From [Bacteroides] pectinophilus (GTDB taxonomy: Bacteria > Bacillota > Clostridia > Lachnospirales > Lachnospiraceae), in assembly GCA_025146925.1 (NCBI GenBank), contig CP102260.1, positions 1,503,001-1,567,000 on the forward strand: a stretch of DNA of 64,000 nt, in the 5' to 3' direction. Below the pieces are notes generated by a model. That model ran no database searches. It saw nothing but the letters and a program-made list of their open reading frames with translations, and had not been told where the DNA came from. The position numbers were made by a program, and so were the translations under genes. The number at the start of each line of letters is the position of its first letter. Position 1 is the first letter of the stretch. Positions 53,630 to 62,609 of the stretch are shown here, in pieces.

Positions 53630-53667
53630 AAGCTCATGCTCCGGCACTCCGGTGCGTGGGCTTTTTA
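53630..53667 (+). terminator. Rho-independent terminator after alaS and the small membrane protein
   Basis: Arms 53630-53639 and 53655-53664 pair over 10 bp with three G-U pairs, with an inner CCGG...CCGG helix, followed by a run of five T. Confidence 0.85.
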
Positions 53668-53692
53668 ATCATACATAACGAAATGGGGAACT

Positions 53693-54949
53693 ATGCAGAG
53701 ATTACTTATTACAAAATTCAACGGACAGACCCTGTGCGCTGTATGTGACCAGATGACAATACGTACAGTCCGGGTCATTGAGGATGAATCAATACTTGGC
53801 AATATATATGTCGGAAGAGTTGAGAATGTTGTCAATAATATAAATGCAGCATTTATTGAATATGCCAGAGGGAAAAAAGGTTATTATTCTCTTACGGATA
53901 ATGAGCATCATATTTTCCTTAATCCCAAGAATAATGACAGGATGTGCATTGGTGACCTTGTTCTTGTACAGGTGTCAAGAGAGGGTGTCAAGACCAAGGA
54001 ACCGACACTTACCGGCCGTATAGGCATAACCGGAAGATATTGCGCACTTACTCTGGACTGCAAATCAGAGAATTCGTCCGTATTTATTTCCAAGAAAATT
54101 ACCGATGAAGACAGGCGGTCTTATCTCAAAGGAATTGTAAAAGATGCAATGAATAATGCATTGAATGCATACACAGCTTCATCGGTTAATTCCATACCGA
54201 CTGCCTCTGACATGCATTTTAATATAATTGTAAGAACCAACGCAGAAGATGCTCCGGAAGAACCGGTAACAGCCGAAGTGTCAAGAATTGTAACAACAAT
54301 GTGCGATATACTTAAAGATGCCGTTACGCGTAAAGGTCTCACAAGAATGTATTCTCCTGAAGAGAGCTGTCTGGAAGATGTGCAGAACATGCGTGCCACT
54401 AATCTTGAAAAGATAATAACAGATATTCCTGAAGTTTACGACTCGGTAAGACGGTATCTTGGTGAGAACGAACCGGGAGAAGCTGCCAAGCTTGAATTTT
54501 ATGATGATATGCAGCTGCCTCTTAACAAACTTTACAGTGTTGAAAGTCAGATCAGTACCGCGCTTAACAAACGCGTATGGCTTCCTTCCGGCGGATATCT
54601 TGTTATCGAACCTACAGAAGCACTTACCGTAATAGATGTCAATTCAGGCAAATTCACCGGTAACCGTAAGCTGAAGGACAACACATACCTCAAGATTAAC
54701 ATGGAAGCTGCAGTTGAGATAGGCCGCCAGCTCATGCTGCGTAATCTCTCAGGCATTATTGTCGTTGACTTTATTAATCTTAATACATTTGAAGAAAAGA
54801 AGGAGCTTATGTCTTATCTTGCTGATATTCTTAAGGCTGACACTGTCCCCACAAGCGTCGTTGACATGACCAGGCTTGGGCTGGTTGAGATAACACGCAA
54901 GAAAATCCGCAAACCGCTTCACGAGGTAATTGCCAGTGCCCAGCTATAA
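53693..54949 (+). CDS. Ribonuclease E/G family protein
   Basis: This 418-residue RNase G-like endoribonuclease acts in rRNA/mRNA processing. An S1 domain near the start (SILGNIYVGRVENVVNNINAAFIEY) is followed by the 5' sensor and DNase I-like catalytic region. The two metal aspartates lie in AVIDVNSGKFTG-like VIDVNSGKFTGN (~314) and GIIVVDFINL (~356). It is shorter than E. coli RNase G, with no C-terminal scaffold. Candidate start codons for the PAP2 gene lie within its last 20 bases, so the two are coupled. Confidence 0.88.
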   Translation: MQRLLITKFNGQTLCAVCDQMTIRTVRVIEDESILGNIYVGRVENVVNNINAAFIEYARGKKGYYSLTDNEHHIFLNPKNNDRMCIGDLVLVQVSREGVKTKEPTLTGRIGITGRYCALTLDCKSENSSVFISKKITDEDRRSYLKGIVKDAMNNALNAYTASSVNSIPTASDMHFNIIVRTNAEDAPEEPVTAEVSRIVTTMCDILKDAVTRKGLTRMYSPEESCLEDVQNMRATNLEKIITDIPEVYDSVRRYLGENEPGEAAKLEFYDDMQLPLNKLYSVESQISTALNKRVWLPSGGYLVIEPTEALTVIDVNSGKFTGNRKLKDNTYLKINMEAAVEIGRQLMLRNLSGIIVVDFINLNTFEEKKELMSYLADILKADTVPTSVVDMTRLGLVEITRKKIRKPLHEVIASAQL

Positions 54950-55439
54950 TATTTTTTACAGCCGCATCAGAAATTATTTTGACGGCAATGAATTAAGACT
55001 GAATATACTAAAAGCCATCTACCGGGTTATGCCCCTAATAACCGCTGCCACATATATAGCTGTGCTTGCGCTGCTTTTTGTCAGGCATGATGCACGGCTG
55101 ATACGTGTCACCTGTTATCCGTGTATTGTGTTTGTGGCAGCTTCAATATTCAGGAAATGCTATAACAGGCCAAGGCCATACGAAGGAAATGATGCTATAA
55201 TTCCGCTTATATCAAAAGATAAAAAAGGGCAGTCGTTTCCAAGCAGACATGCTCTGTCAGCAGCTGTTATTGCATCAGCATGCTTCTATGTATATGTGCC
55301 TCTTGGAATTATCATTGCGGTAATATCTGTTGTAATTGCCATCACAAGAGTAATTGCAGGCGTACATTATCCGTCTGATGCAGCCGGAGGACTCATAATA
55401 GGTTATGGTTTGTGCGCACTGCTTTTCCTGTACATATGA
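54936..55439 (+). CDS. PAP2-family membrane phosphatase
   Basis: This ~167-residue integral membrane phosphatase has all three PAP2 motifs: KCYNRPRPYEG, SFPSRHALSA and RVIAGVHYPSDAAGG. The conserved histidines act as proton donor and nucleophile. Four to five helices surround the extracytoplasmic active site. Family members dephosphorylate undecaprenyl pyrophosphate or lipid phosphates, so a link to cell-wall and polysaccharide lipid recycling is plausible. GTG 54936 has GAGG nine bases ahead; TTG 54930 is an alternative. Confidence 0.85.
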   Translation: MPSYNIFYSRIRNYFDGNELRLNILKAIYRVMPLITAATYIAVLALLFVRHDARLIRVTCYPCIVFVAASIFRKCYNRPRPYEGNDAIIPLISKDKKGQSFPSRHALSAAVIASACFYVYVPLGIIIAVISVVIAITRVIAGVHYPSDAAGGLIIGYGLCALLFLYI

Positions 55440-55497
55440 ATGTGCATATTAATGAATGAATAATTTTATACAAAATTTTATCGGGAGGTACAACATT

Positions 55498-56343
55498 ATG
55501 CATTCACCACTTGAGATTGCCAAGAATTATGTTGAGATAGGAATTCACAAAGTAAGAATGTCCGCATGGAAGATGCTTGTTCTCGGAATCTTTGCCGGAA
55601 TGTTTATCGGATTTGCCGGAATTGCTTCCACAACCGCACAGGCAACCATAGAGAATCCGGCTATTGCACGCCTTATCGGTGCGTGTGTATTTCCTGCCGG
55701 CATGGCTATGGTTCTGATTGCCGGAAGCGAACTTTTTACCGGTAACAACCTGATAATACTTGCCTGTCTTGAAAAGAAAGTTACGGCCGGACAGATGCTT
55801 AAGAACTGGGTGACAGTATTTACCGGGAACTTTTTAGGTGCGGCATTCGTAGCTTTAATGGTTGTATATGGACATATTCCGGATCTTTATAACGGACTTC
55901 TGGCACAGAAGATGGTCGCAGCAGCAGTAATCCGCGTTAATGAGACATTTGCGGAAGCACTTATAAGAGGAATATTATGCAACATACTTGTGTGTATTGC
56001 AGTATGGGCTTCATTTGCAGCCAAGAAGGTGTCAGGCAAGCTGATGATGAGCTTCTGGCCTGTCATGATTTTTGTCCTGTGCGGCTTTGAGCACAGCATT
56101 GCAGACATGTATTTTGGCATGGCAGGGCTGCTGTGTGCGGGAGAATATTCAATTGCAGCTCCTGAGCTTACATTTGCATCATTTATACTTAAGAATATTA
56201 TTCCCGTTACGCTTGGCAATATTATAGGCGGTGCCGGAATTGTAGGTGCCGGTTACTGGGCTATGTATCTTAAGCACACACCGGGCACAGACATATCTAT
56301 TGAAAAGGAACAGGAGGAAATTGACATTGCGGAAGAATATTAA
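55498..56343 (+). CDS. Formate/nitrite transporter (FNT) family channel
   Basis: The 281-residue protein has six membrane helices of the FNT fold. Typical elements are KVRMSAWKMLVLGIFAGMFIGFAG, FPAGMAMVLIAGSELFTGNNL, NWVTVFTGNFLGAAFVALMV and the hallmark CGFEHSIADMYF, with the substrate-selecting histidine environment. Formate is the likeliest cargo in a fermentative anaerobe, but nitrite or hydrosulfide cannot be excluded. GGGAGG lies just before ATG 55498, so the 14-residue upstream extension is rejected. Confidence 0.88.
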   Translation: MHSPLEIAKNYVEIGIHKVRMSAWKMLVLGIFAGMFIGFAGIASTTAQATIENPAIARLIGACVFPAGMAMVLIAGSELFTGNNLIILACLEKKVTAGQMLKNWVTVFTGNFLGAAFVALMVVYGHIPDLYNGLLAQKMVAAAVIRVNETFAEALIRGILCNILVCIAVWASFAAKKVSGKLMMSFWPVMIFVLCGFEHSIADMYFGMAGLLCAGEYSIAAPELTFASFILKNIIPVTLGNIIGGAGIVGAGYWAMYLKHTPGTDISIEKEQEEIDIAEEY

Positions 56344-57157
56344 GACAGGAACATTTTATACTAAGTATACCAGGGCGGCTTCTATAACGCTCGCAGCCGG
56401 CTTAATTGTATCAGGTCTTGCCGGCTGTGGATTTTCCAACATTGATTCGGCGGCTACACAGCCCGGTAATACGATTGTATCATCTGAGACATCAGGTGTC
56501 GCAGATAATCTTACAACCGGCGTTACAGACCTGTCAGATAAGACCGGTGCTTCCATGACATCCGGTGCTGTATCATCACAGGCAGCAACGTCAGCAGCTA
56601 ACCGTACAATGGGAGTGTGCGGGCTTTATATCTATGACGAGGCATCAGGAGCACGCCGATTTGTAGACAGAACATATGCAAGTACATGGGAGAAAGGCAG
56701 GGACATTATGTGTTTTGAGGTATTCAACACAAGAGAGGCCTCACTTCCCGGCAAGGTGTTCAAATACATGTGGGAGCCGGTATGGTTCACTCCTGATGAC
56801 GCTGCAAAGTACAGAATAGGCTACGCGGTTGACTTTACACTCAAAGACGGAACCAAAATCCATAAGATGCTTATTGAGCCTGAGGATACACTTGAATATA
56901 AAAAATATATGGAATTCTACATGTATGACGATTATCACCAGACACCGGGAGTGTGGTACAGCCATGTTGAACAGTCTGCTTATAATTCCGATACAATACT
57001 TACATCCATTAAGTTTACTGCCGGTCAGGAATATGACAAAATAGACGGCAAAGTAACACTTACTGCATTTATATACGATCCTGCAGCAGGGCAGTTTGAT
57101 AAAGCAGGCAATTATACCGGCAGCGTATATTACAGTATTGATGTGGTTAACAGATAA
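56327..57157 (+). CDS. Predicted lipoprotein of unknown function
   Basis: This 276-residue protein starts at TTG 56327, nine bases after AGGAGG, giving MRKNIKTG, a hydrophobic core and a lipobox LAGC at about residues 32-35. It is therefore lipid-anchored outside the membrane. A Ser/Thr-rich linker (~40-95) leads to a ~180-residue beta-rich domain with GVCGLYIYDEASGARRFVDR and FTAGQEYDKIDGKVTLTAFI. I do not recognise the domain. It overlaps the FNT gene by 17 bases and the MATE gene by one, suggesting one operon. Confidence 0.72.
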   Translation: MRKNIKTGTFYTKYTRAASITLAAGLIVSGLAGCGFSNIDSAATQPGNTIVSSETSGVADNLTTGVTDLSDKTGASMTSGAVSSQAATSAANRTMGVCGLYIYDEASGARRFVDRTYASTWEKGRDIMCFEVFNTREASLPGKVFKYMWEPVWFTPDDAAKYRIGYAVDFTLKDGTKIHKMLIEPEDTLEYKKYMEFYMYDDYHQTPGVWYSHVEQSAYNSDTILTSIKFTAGQEYDKIDGKVTLTAFIYDPAAGQFDKAGNYTGSVYYSIDVVNR

Positions 57158-58482
57158 TGAAAGACTTAACTAAAGGTAATGACATAAAGGTTATTATACA
57201 GTTTGCAATTCCCATTTTCCTTGCAAATGTCCTCCAACTCACATACAGCTTTGTTGATACACGCATGGTCGGAGAGTTCCTCGGTGACCATGCATTAGCG
57301 GCTGTGGGGCTGACCAATCCTCTCAACACACTTATTGTCGGGCTTCTTACAGGGCTGACCAACGGTTTTGCGGTAATAACGGCAAGATTTTTCGGTGCAC
57401 ACGATGAGAACGGTGTCCGCAGGGCTGCGGCTGCATCGTATGTGCTTGGTGTCATATGTGCTCTTGTACTGACTGTCCTGAGCGTAACATTTTTGTATCC
57501 CATGCTCCGCATTCTTAATACACCGGACAATCTTATTGAAGATGCGCACAGGTATATAGTCATCATATTTGCCGGAATGATTATATCTGTATTTTATAAT
57601 GTATGCATGGGCATTCTCAGGGCTATCGGCGATACCGTTACACCGCTTATATTCCTTGCACTTTCGGCAGTTCTTAACATCGCCGGTGATTATATATGTC
57701 TTGCCGTGCTTGACATGAATGTCGAAGGTGCTGCTTATGCAACACTTGTCTCGCAGATGGCTGCAGGCATTGCATGTATTATCTATTCCGTAAAGCGCTA
57801 TGAATGCATATGCTTTACATGGCAGCAGTGCCGTGTTGACAGTGTTCTCGCACGTTCAATGATGTCCTCAGGATTTTCGATGGGCTTCATGAACTCAATC
57901 GTGTCTCTTGGTACGGTATCACTTCAAGGCGCGATTAATACACTCGGAGACAGCTATATAGTTGCACATAGTGCCGCGCGTAAGATAACTGAGCTGTTTA
58001 TGATGATATTCTCCGTGTTTGGAATGACTATGGCAACATTCTGCGGACAGAATATAGGTGCCGGCCGCACCGACCGCGTACGCAGAGGAATATGGCACAG
58101 CATACTTATCTCATGGGTATGGTGTGTTATGACAGCAACTGCCGCATGGCTTGCAGGACCATGGTTCATACATCTTGTTACCGGCAGCAGTTCTGATGAA
58201 GTGCTTGCAACCGGGGCTTTGTACTTAAGAGTCGACACTCTGTTTTATTTTGTTCCTGCCGTAATTGCGATTATCCGTAATGCAATGCAGGGAATAGGAG
58301 ACCATTCAACGCCTATAATTTCAAGTACGATAGAGCTTATCGGCAAAGTACTGATTGCCATAATGCTTGTACCATATCTTAGATATACTGCAATCATAAT
58401 AGCTGAACCTATTGTATGGATACTCATGGTCATTCCTCTGATTGTGCAGATACTCCGCAATCCTGCCTTAAAACCGGAATAA
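57157..58482 (+). CDS. MATE family efflux transporter
   Basis: The 441-residue protein has about 12 membrane helices in two MatE repeats. The first starts FAIPIFLANVLQLTYSFVDT followed by MVGEFLGDHALAAVGLTNP; the second contains AHSAARKITELFMMIFSVFG and TFCGQNIGAGRTDRV. It should be a Na+ or H+ driven multidrug or metabolite exporter. The substrate is unknown. The ATG shares its A with the lipoprotein stop. Confidence 0.9.
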   Translation: MKDLTKGNDIKVIIQFAIPIFLANVLQLTYSFVDTRMVGEFLGDHALAAVGLTNPLNTLIVGLLTGLTNGFAVITARFFGAHDENGVRRAAAASYVLGVICALVLTVLSVTFLYPMLRILNTPDNLIEDAHRYIVIIFAGMIISVFYNVCMGILRAIGDTVTPLIFLALSAVLNIAGDYICLAVLDMNVEGAAYATLVSQMAAGIACIIYSVKRYECICFTWQQCRVDSVLARSMMSSGFSMGFMNSIVSLGTVSLQGAINTLGDSYIVAHSAARKITELFMMIFSVFGMTMATFCGQNIGAGRTDRVRRGIWHSILISWVWCVMTATAAWLAGPWFIHLVTGSSSDEVLATGALYLRVDTLFYFVPAVIAIIRNAMQGIGDHSTPIISSTIELIGKVLIAIMLVPYLRYTAIIIAEPIVWILMVIPLIVQILRNPALKPE

Positions 58483-58518
58483 ACATTCAGAAATCAGAAT
58501 AAATTTTCAGGAACCTAT

Positions 58519-58547
58519 TGACATTTGCAGAATGAGGATATATTATA
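58519..58547 (+). promoter_or_regulatory. Strong sigma-A promoter for the rplU operon
   Basis: A perfect TTGACA (58519-58524) and TATTAT (58542-58547) are separated by exactly 17 bases. Transcription would start near 58554, giving a ~90-base leader before rplU. Confidence 0.8.
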
Positions 58548-58553
58548 TTCTAG

Positions 58554-58644
58554 TGTGCCGCTCAGTGAGGTCATAAGTTTATGTATTACATATTGTATAA
58601 GCATAACACCGAAGCTGGCGAGTAAAGATTATAGGAGGTACCAT
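58554..58644 (+). promoter_or_regulatory. Probable ribosomal protein L21 leader
   Basis: The ~90-base untranslated leader between the promoter and rplU is in the position of the structured L21 leader known from Firmicutes, an autoregulatory RNA for the rplU operon. It ends in TAGGAGG before the start. I could not fold it by computation; assignment rests on position and length. Confidence 0.45.
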
Positions 58645-58953
58645 ATGTACGCGATTATTGCAACAGGTGGTAAGCAGTACACGGTTTCAGAAGGTGATGA
58701 GATCAGAGTTGAGAAGCTTGGTCTTAATGCTGGAGACACTGTAACATTTGACCAGGTTCTTTTCGTGAATGACGGTTCAGCTAAGGTTGGCGATCCTACA
58801 GTTAAGGGAGCTACAGTTACAGCAAGCGTTGTTTCAGAAGGCAAGGGCAAGAAGGTCATTGTTTACAAGTACAAGAGAAAGACTGGTTATCATAAGAAGA
58901 ACGGTCACAGACAGCTTTTCACAAAGGTAAAGATCGAGAAGATCAATGCTTAA
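58645..58953 (+). CDS. rplU: 50S ribosomal protein L21
   Basis: L21 is a 102-residue 23S rRNA-binding protein. [18 protein letters not shown] is the canonical start, and [20 protein letters not shown] is the family signature at the end. GGAGG seven bases ahead fixes ATG 58645; the longer frame upstream runs through the leader. The gene opens the conserved L21-Prp-L27-Obg operon. Confidence 0.97.
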   Translation: MYAIIATGGKQYTVSEGDEIRVEKLGLNAGDTVTFDQVLFVNDGSAKVGDPTVKGATVTASVVSEGKGKKVIVYKYKRKTGYHKKNGHRQLFTKVKIEKINA

Positions 58954-58970
58954 TTGTCAGGTGATATATT

Positions 58971-59303
58971 ATGATTACCGTTACAATCTGTAAGAATCAC
59001 GATGGTGACATTACAGAGTTTGAAACAAGGGGACATGCCGGTTACGACGATTCCGGTAAGGACATTGTCTGTGCAGCAGTCTCTATGCTGGTCATTAATA
59101 CAATTAATTCCATTGAAGCATTTACCGATACTGATATGGAAGTTGAGAGTAGAAGTGACGAAGATGATGCACTGATATCCGCTAAGGTTACAGGGCATAT
59201 GTCAGATAAGACAGCAGTATTGCTTAAGGCTCTTGAGTTAGGTCTTACACAGGCAGCCAAGGGCAATCCAAAGTATATTTCGATTACATTTAAGGAGGTG
59301 TAA
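58971..59303 (+). CDS. prp: Ribosomal-processing cysteine protease Prp
   Basis: This 110-residue protease of the YsxB/Prp family removes the N-terminal extension of L27 in Firmicutes. The catalytic histidine is in TRGHAGYDDSGKD and the cysteine in DIVCAAVSMLV. It lies between rplU and rpmA as usual, and the L27 gene starts four bases after its stop and carries the matching cleavage site. Confidence 0.93.
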   Translation: MITVTICKNHDGDITEFETRGHAGYDDSGKDIVCAAVSMLVINTINSIEAFTDTDMEVESRSDEDDALISAKVTGHMSDKTAVLLKALELGLTQAAKGNPKYISITFKEV

Positions 59304-59306
59304 CCA

Positions 59307-59597
59307 ATGTTAGAATTAAACCTTCAATTTTTCGCTCATAAGAAGGGTGTTGGTTCAACAAAGAACGGCCGTGATTCTGAGTCTAAGAGATTAGGCGCTA
59401 AGAGAGCTGACGGACAGTTCGTACTTGCTGGCAACATTCTTTACAGACAGCGTGGTACTAAGATTCACCCAGGCGTTAACGTAGGCCGTGGCGGTGATGA
59501 TACATTATTTGCTTTAGTTGACGGTACTGTAAAGTTTGAGAGATTAGGCAGAGATAAGAAGAGAGTTTCTGTTTATCCTGTAGCAACTAACGAATAA
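59307..59597 (+). CDS. rpmA: 50S ribosomal protein L27 with Prp-cleavable N-terminal extension
   Basis: The 96-residue protein begins [16 protein letters not shown]. The segment before AHKKG is the extension removed by Prp (cleavage expected after the second F), which exposes the tail reaching the peptidyl-transferase centre. [18 protein letters not shown] and [18 protein letters not shown] are the L27 core. AAGGAGG within the end of prp serves as ribosome site. Confidence 0.97.
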   Translation: MLELNLQFFAHKKGVGSTKNGRDSESKRLGAKRADGQFVLAGNILYRQRGTKIHPGVNVGRGGDDTLFALVDGTVKFERLGRDKKRVSVYPVATNE

Positions 59598-59618
59598 TTA
59601 ATCACAGATTCTTGATGG

Positions 59619-59662
59619 AGCTACAAGTCTTGAGTGTGTTCTTGAGATTTGTAGCTTTATTT
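59619..59662 (+). terminator. Rho-independent terminator after rpmA
   Basis: A 16-bp stem (59619-59634 with 59641-59656, including G-U pairs) with a 6-base loop is followed by TTATTT. It sits between rpmA and obg and may allow separate control or partial read-through. Confidence 0.75.
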
Positions 59663-59705
59663 GTATATTAAAATTGTTTTGATTTGAGCCGCATCCGGCG
59701 GCAGA

Positions 59706-61004
59706 ATGGATTTGAAAATGTTTGCAGACAGCGTTAGAATATTTATAAAATCAGGCAAGGGCGGCGATGGACATGTATCTTTCAGACGTGAGCTGTTCGT
59801 GCCTGACGGTGGTCCTGACGGTGGCGATGGCGGACGCGGAGGCGACGTTATATTCGTAGTAGATAAAGGACTGAATACACTTGGTGATTTCCGTCATAAT
59901 AAAAAATATATTGCAGAGAGCGGCGAAGAGGGCGGCAAGCGCAGATGCCACGGCAAGGATGGCGAAGATCTTATAATCAAAGTTCCTGAAGGCACTGTTA
60001 TCAAAGATGACGCAACAGGCAAAGTAATCACTGATATGTCAGGTGACAACATGCGCGAGGTTGTTCTTCGCGGCGGACGTGGCGGCAAAGGTAACATGAA
60101 CTATGCAACAGCCACAATGCAGGCTCCCAAGTATGCGCAGCCTGGTCAGGAGGCGCAGGAGATATGGGTGCGTCTTGAACTTAAGGTTATTGCTGATGTC
60201 GGACTTGTAGGATTCCCTAATGTAGGTAAGTCAACATTTCTTTCACGTGTAACTAATGCCCGGCCTAAGATTGCTAACTACCACTTTACAACCTTAAGTC
60301 CTAACCTCGGAGTTGTCGACCTTGACGGTCACGGCTTTGTAATAGCTGATATTCCGGGTCTTATCGAAGGCGCTTCTGAGGGAACAGGTCTTGGACATGA
60401 GTTCCTGCGTCACATAGAAAGAACCAAGGTTCTTATACACATGGTAGATGCGGCATCTACTGAGGGACGTGATCCTATTGAAGATATTAACACAATCAAT
60501 GCTGAGCTTGAGGCTTATAATCCTGATCTGCTTAAGAGACCACAGGTTATAGCAGCCAATAAGACCGATGTAATCTACTCTGATGATGAGAATCCTGTAG
60601 ACAGGCTTAAAGCAGAGTTTGAGCCAAAAGGCATAAAAGTATTCCCAATATCGGCAGTCAGCGGCAAGGGCGTTAAGGAACTTTTATACGCAGTTCGTGA
60701 TATGCTCGACAGTATCGACGAAGAGCCTACTGTATTTGCAAGAGAATTCTTTACAGAAGACATTCTTGATAACCCTGATGAACCGTTTACAATCAGCCGC
60801 GGTGATGACGCATCATTTATCATCGAGGGACCTCGAATTGACAGAATGCTCGGATATACTAATCTTGATTCTGAACGAGGCTTTAATTATTTCCAGAAGT
60901 TCATGCATGAGAACGGCATAATCGAACAGCTCAAGAATATGGGCATAAAGGAAGGGGATACCGTTAAGGTCGGCGGATATCTTGAATTTGATTATTATGA
61001 ATAA
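59706..61004 (+). CDS. obg: GTPase Obg/CgtA
   Basis: Obg is an essential ribosome-associated GTPase acting in 50S assembly and stress signalling. The 432-residue chain has the glycine-rich Obg fold (KSGKGGDGHVSFRRE, GGPDGGDGGRGGD), the G domain with GFPNVGKSTFLS, ADIPGLIEGASEGTGLG, NKTD and SAVSGKG, and a C-terminal OCT domain (DASFIIEGPRIDRML to LEFDYYE). ATG 59706 is the first candidate; ATG 59718 (MFADSVRIF) matches many family members and may be the true start. Confidence 0.95.
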   Translation: MDLKMFADSVRIFIKSGKGGDGHVSFRRELFVPDGGPDGGDGGRGGDVIFVVDKGLNTLGDFRHNKKYIAESGEEGGKRRCHGKDGEDLIIKVPEGTVIKDDATGKVITDMSGDNMREVVLRGGRGGKGNMNYATATMQAPKYAQPGQEAQEIWVRLELKVIADVGLVGFPNVGKSTFLSRVTNARPKIANYHFTTLSPNLGVVDLDGHGFVIADIPGLIEGASEGTGLGHEFLRHIERTKVLIHMVDAASTEGRDPIEDINTINAELEAYNPDLLKRPQVIAANKTDVIYSDDENPVDRLKAEFEPKGIKVFPISAVSGKGVKELLYAVRDMLDSIDEEPTVFAREFFTEDILDNPDEPFTISRGDDASFIIEGPRIDRMLGYTNLDSERGFNYFQKFMHENGIIEQLKNMGIKEGDTVKVGGYLEFDYYE

Positions 61005-61055
61005 TCAGAATACGAATAATTTCAATGACTTAATCAATAATGAAAGGAGAAAAAT

Positions 61056-61367
61056 ATGGCTACAGCAGCAATGACAAGTAAACAGCGCGCATATCTTAAA
61101 GGGCTTGCAATGACAATGGATCCTATATTCCAGATAGGCAAATCAAGCATTACTCCTGAATTTGTCAAAGGCATTTCTGAGGCTCTTGATAAACGTGAGC
61201 TGATTAAAATAAGTGTTCTTCAGAATTGTGCTGATGACCCTAAGGAACTTGCCGAGATTATCGCAGAACGAACACGTTCACAGGTTGTTCAGGTTATCGG
61301 TAAGAAGATTGTTCTTTACAAGGAAGCTAAGGAGAATCCTAAGATTGTGTTGCCTAAGAAGAAATAA
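61056..61367 (+). CDS. yhbY: YhbY-family RNA-binding (CRM domain) protein
   Basis: This 103-residue CRM-domain protein associates with pre-50S ribosomal subunits. KQRAYLKGLAMTMDPIFQIGK is the family start and contains the GxxG-like loop region; LDKRELIKISVLQNC and RSQVVQVIGKKIVLYK complete the fold. AAAGGAGA precedes the ATG. A ribosome site for nadD is embedded in its last 40 bases. Confidence 0.93.
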   Translation: MATAAMTSKQRAYLKGLAMTMDPIFQIGKSSITPEFVKGISEALDKRELIKISVLQNCADDPKELAEIIAERTRSQVVQVIGKKIVLYKEAKENPKIVLPKKK

Positions 61368-61980
61368 CAGACCAACCGGAATATTCGGCGGAACTTTTAA
61401 TCCTATACATCTGGGGCATATTGCACTTGCCCGACAGGCTTATGAGGAGCTCGGACTTGACAAAGTAATCATAATGCCGAGCGGCAACCCTCCTCACAAG
61501 CAGGGACTTACAATTGCTTCAGAATATGACCGGTGCAATATGGTAAGACTTGCAATAGAAGATTACCCTTATATGGAATTTTCCGATTATGAGATTACAC
61601 ATACAGGATACTCATACAGTGCATTAACACTGACTGAATTTGCAAAGTATTATTCCAATATATATTTTATAATTGGGGCAGACTCGCTGTTTCAACTTGA
61701 TACGTGGTATCATCCCGAGACAGTCATGAAGTACTCTACAATTGTGGCAGCTAACCGTGATATGCATGCCATAACTGAACTTGAGGCAGCCGTAAGCAGC
61801 CTGGAGCAGCGTTACAATGCCAGAATAAAGCTTATACACATGAATGATGTTCCTATAAGCTCAAGTGACATACGCAGGCGTATCATGTCCGGTATGCCTG
61901 TTGATGGCATGGTCAGCGCCTCGGTTGCACAGTATATAAAAGAACACCATCTGTATTCAGGCTCTGATATTCCCGAATAA
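61345..61980 (+). CDS. nadD: Nicotinate-nucleotide adenylyltransferase
   Basis: NadD adenylates nicotinate mononucleotide in NAD synthesis. The 211-residue chain has GIFGGTFNPIHLGHIALA (nucleotidyl-transferase HxGH motif), MPSGNPPHK, FIIGADSLFQLDTWY and the C-terminal ISSSDIRRRI. No ATG precedes the core. The TTG at 61345 has AAGGAG at 61329-61334, ten bases ahead and inside yhbY, and is the best start; the two genes overlap by 23 bases. Confidence 0.92.
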   Translation: MCCLRRNNRPTGIFGGTFNPIHLGHIALARQAYEELGLDKVIIMPSGNPPHKQGLTIASEYDRCNMVRLAIEDYPYMEFSDYEITHTGYSYSALTLTEFAKYYSNIYFIIGADSLFQLDTWYHPETVMKYSTIVAANRDMHAITELEAAVSSLEQRYNARIKLIHMNDVPISSSDIRRRIMSGMPVDGMVSASVAQYIKEHHLYSGSDIPE

Positions 61981-61991
61981 TGGAGATTAAC

Positions 61992-62600
61992 ATGAGATCA
62001 GAAGATATAGAATATATTACAGAAAAGCTTAAAAAGAAGCTTACCCCCGGGCGCTTCACACATACTATGGGGGTGGCATACACAGCTGCATGCATGGCAA
62101 TGCGTTTTGGTGAAGACATGGAGAAGGCCTATATTGCAGGACTTCTGCATGATTGTGCCAAATGCATATCTGATGAAGAGAAAATCAAAAAATGTGAACA
62201 GAATGGCATCGAAATCAGCCCAAGTGAATATGCCAATCCGTCACTTCTGCATGCCAAACTTGGTGCATGGTACGCATGGAACAAATACGACATACATGAT
62301 GAACAGATATGCAGTGCAATAAGGTACCATACTACAGGAAGACCGGCAATGACCAAACTTGAAAAAATCATTTTCGTTGCCGATTATATTGAACCTAACC
62401 GCAATAAAGCCCCTGATCTTGACAGAATACGCAATGTATGCTTTGAAAATCTTGATATGGGTGTTATGACTATCGCAGAAGCAACACTTAAGTACATTGA
62501 GAATTCCGGTGAAGCAATTGACAACATGACAGCAGATACATTTGAATATTACAGTAAGGCCGTTAATGGCAATATTGCCGGCACAGCCGATCAACAGTGA
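61992..62600 (+). CDS. yqeK: YqeK-family HD-domain hydrolase
   Basis: The 202-residue protein has the HD metal motifs RFTHTMGVAYTAACMA, AGLLHDCAK and IRYHTTG. YqeK proteins are diadenosine tetraphosphate hydrolases giving two ADP, limiting the alarmone Ap4A. The nadD-yqeK-rsfS order is standard in Firmicutes. ATG 61992 has GGAG six bases ahead; the ATG at 61980 overlapping the nadD stop is the alternative. Confidence 0.92.
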   Translation: MRSEDIEYITEKLKKKLTPGRFTHTMGVAYTAACMAMRFGEDMEKAYIAGLLHDCAKCISDEEKIKKCEQNGIEISPSEYANPSLLHAKLGAWYAWNKYDIHDEQICSAIRYHTTGRPAMTKLEKIIFVADYIEPNRNKAPDLDRIRNVCFENLDMGVMTIAEATLKYIENSGEAIDNMTADTFEYYSKAVNGNIAGTADQQ

Positions 62601-62609
62601 GGTGACAAC

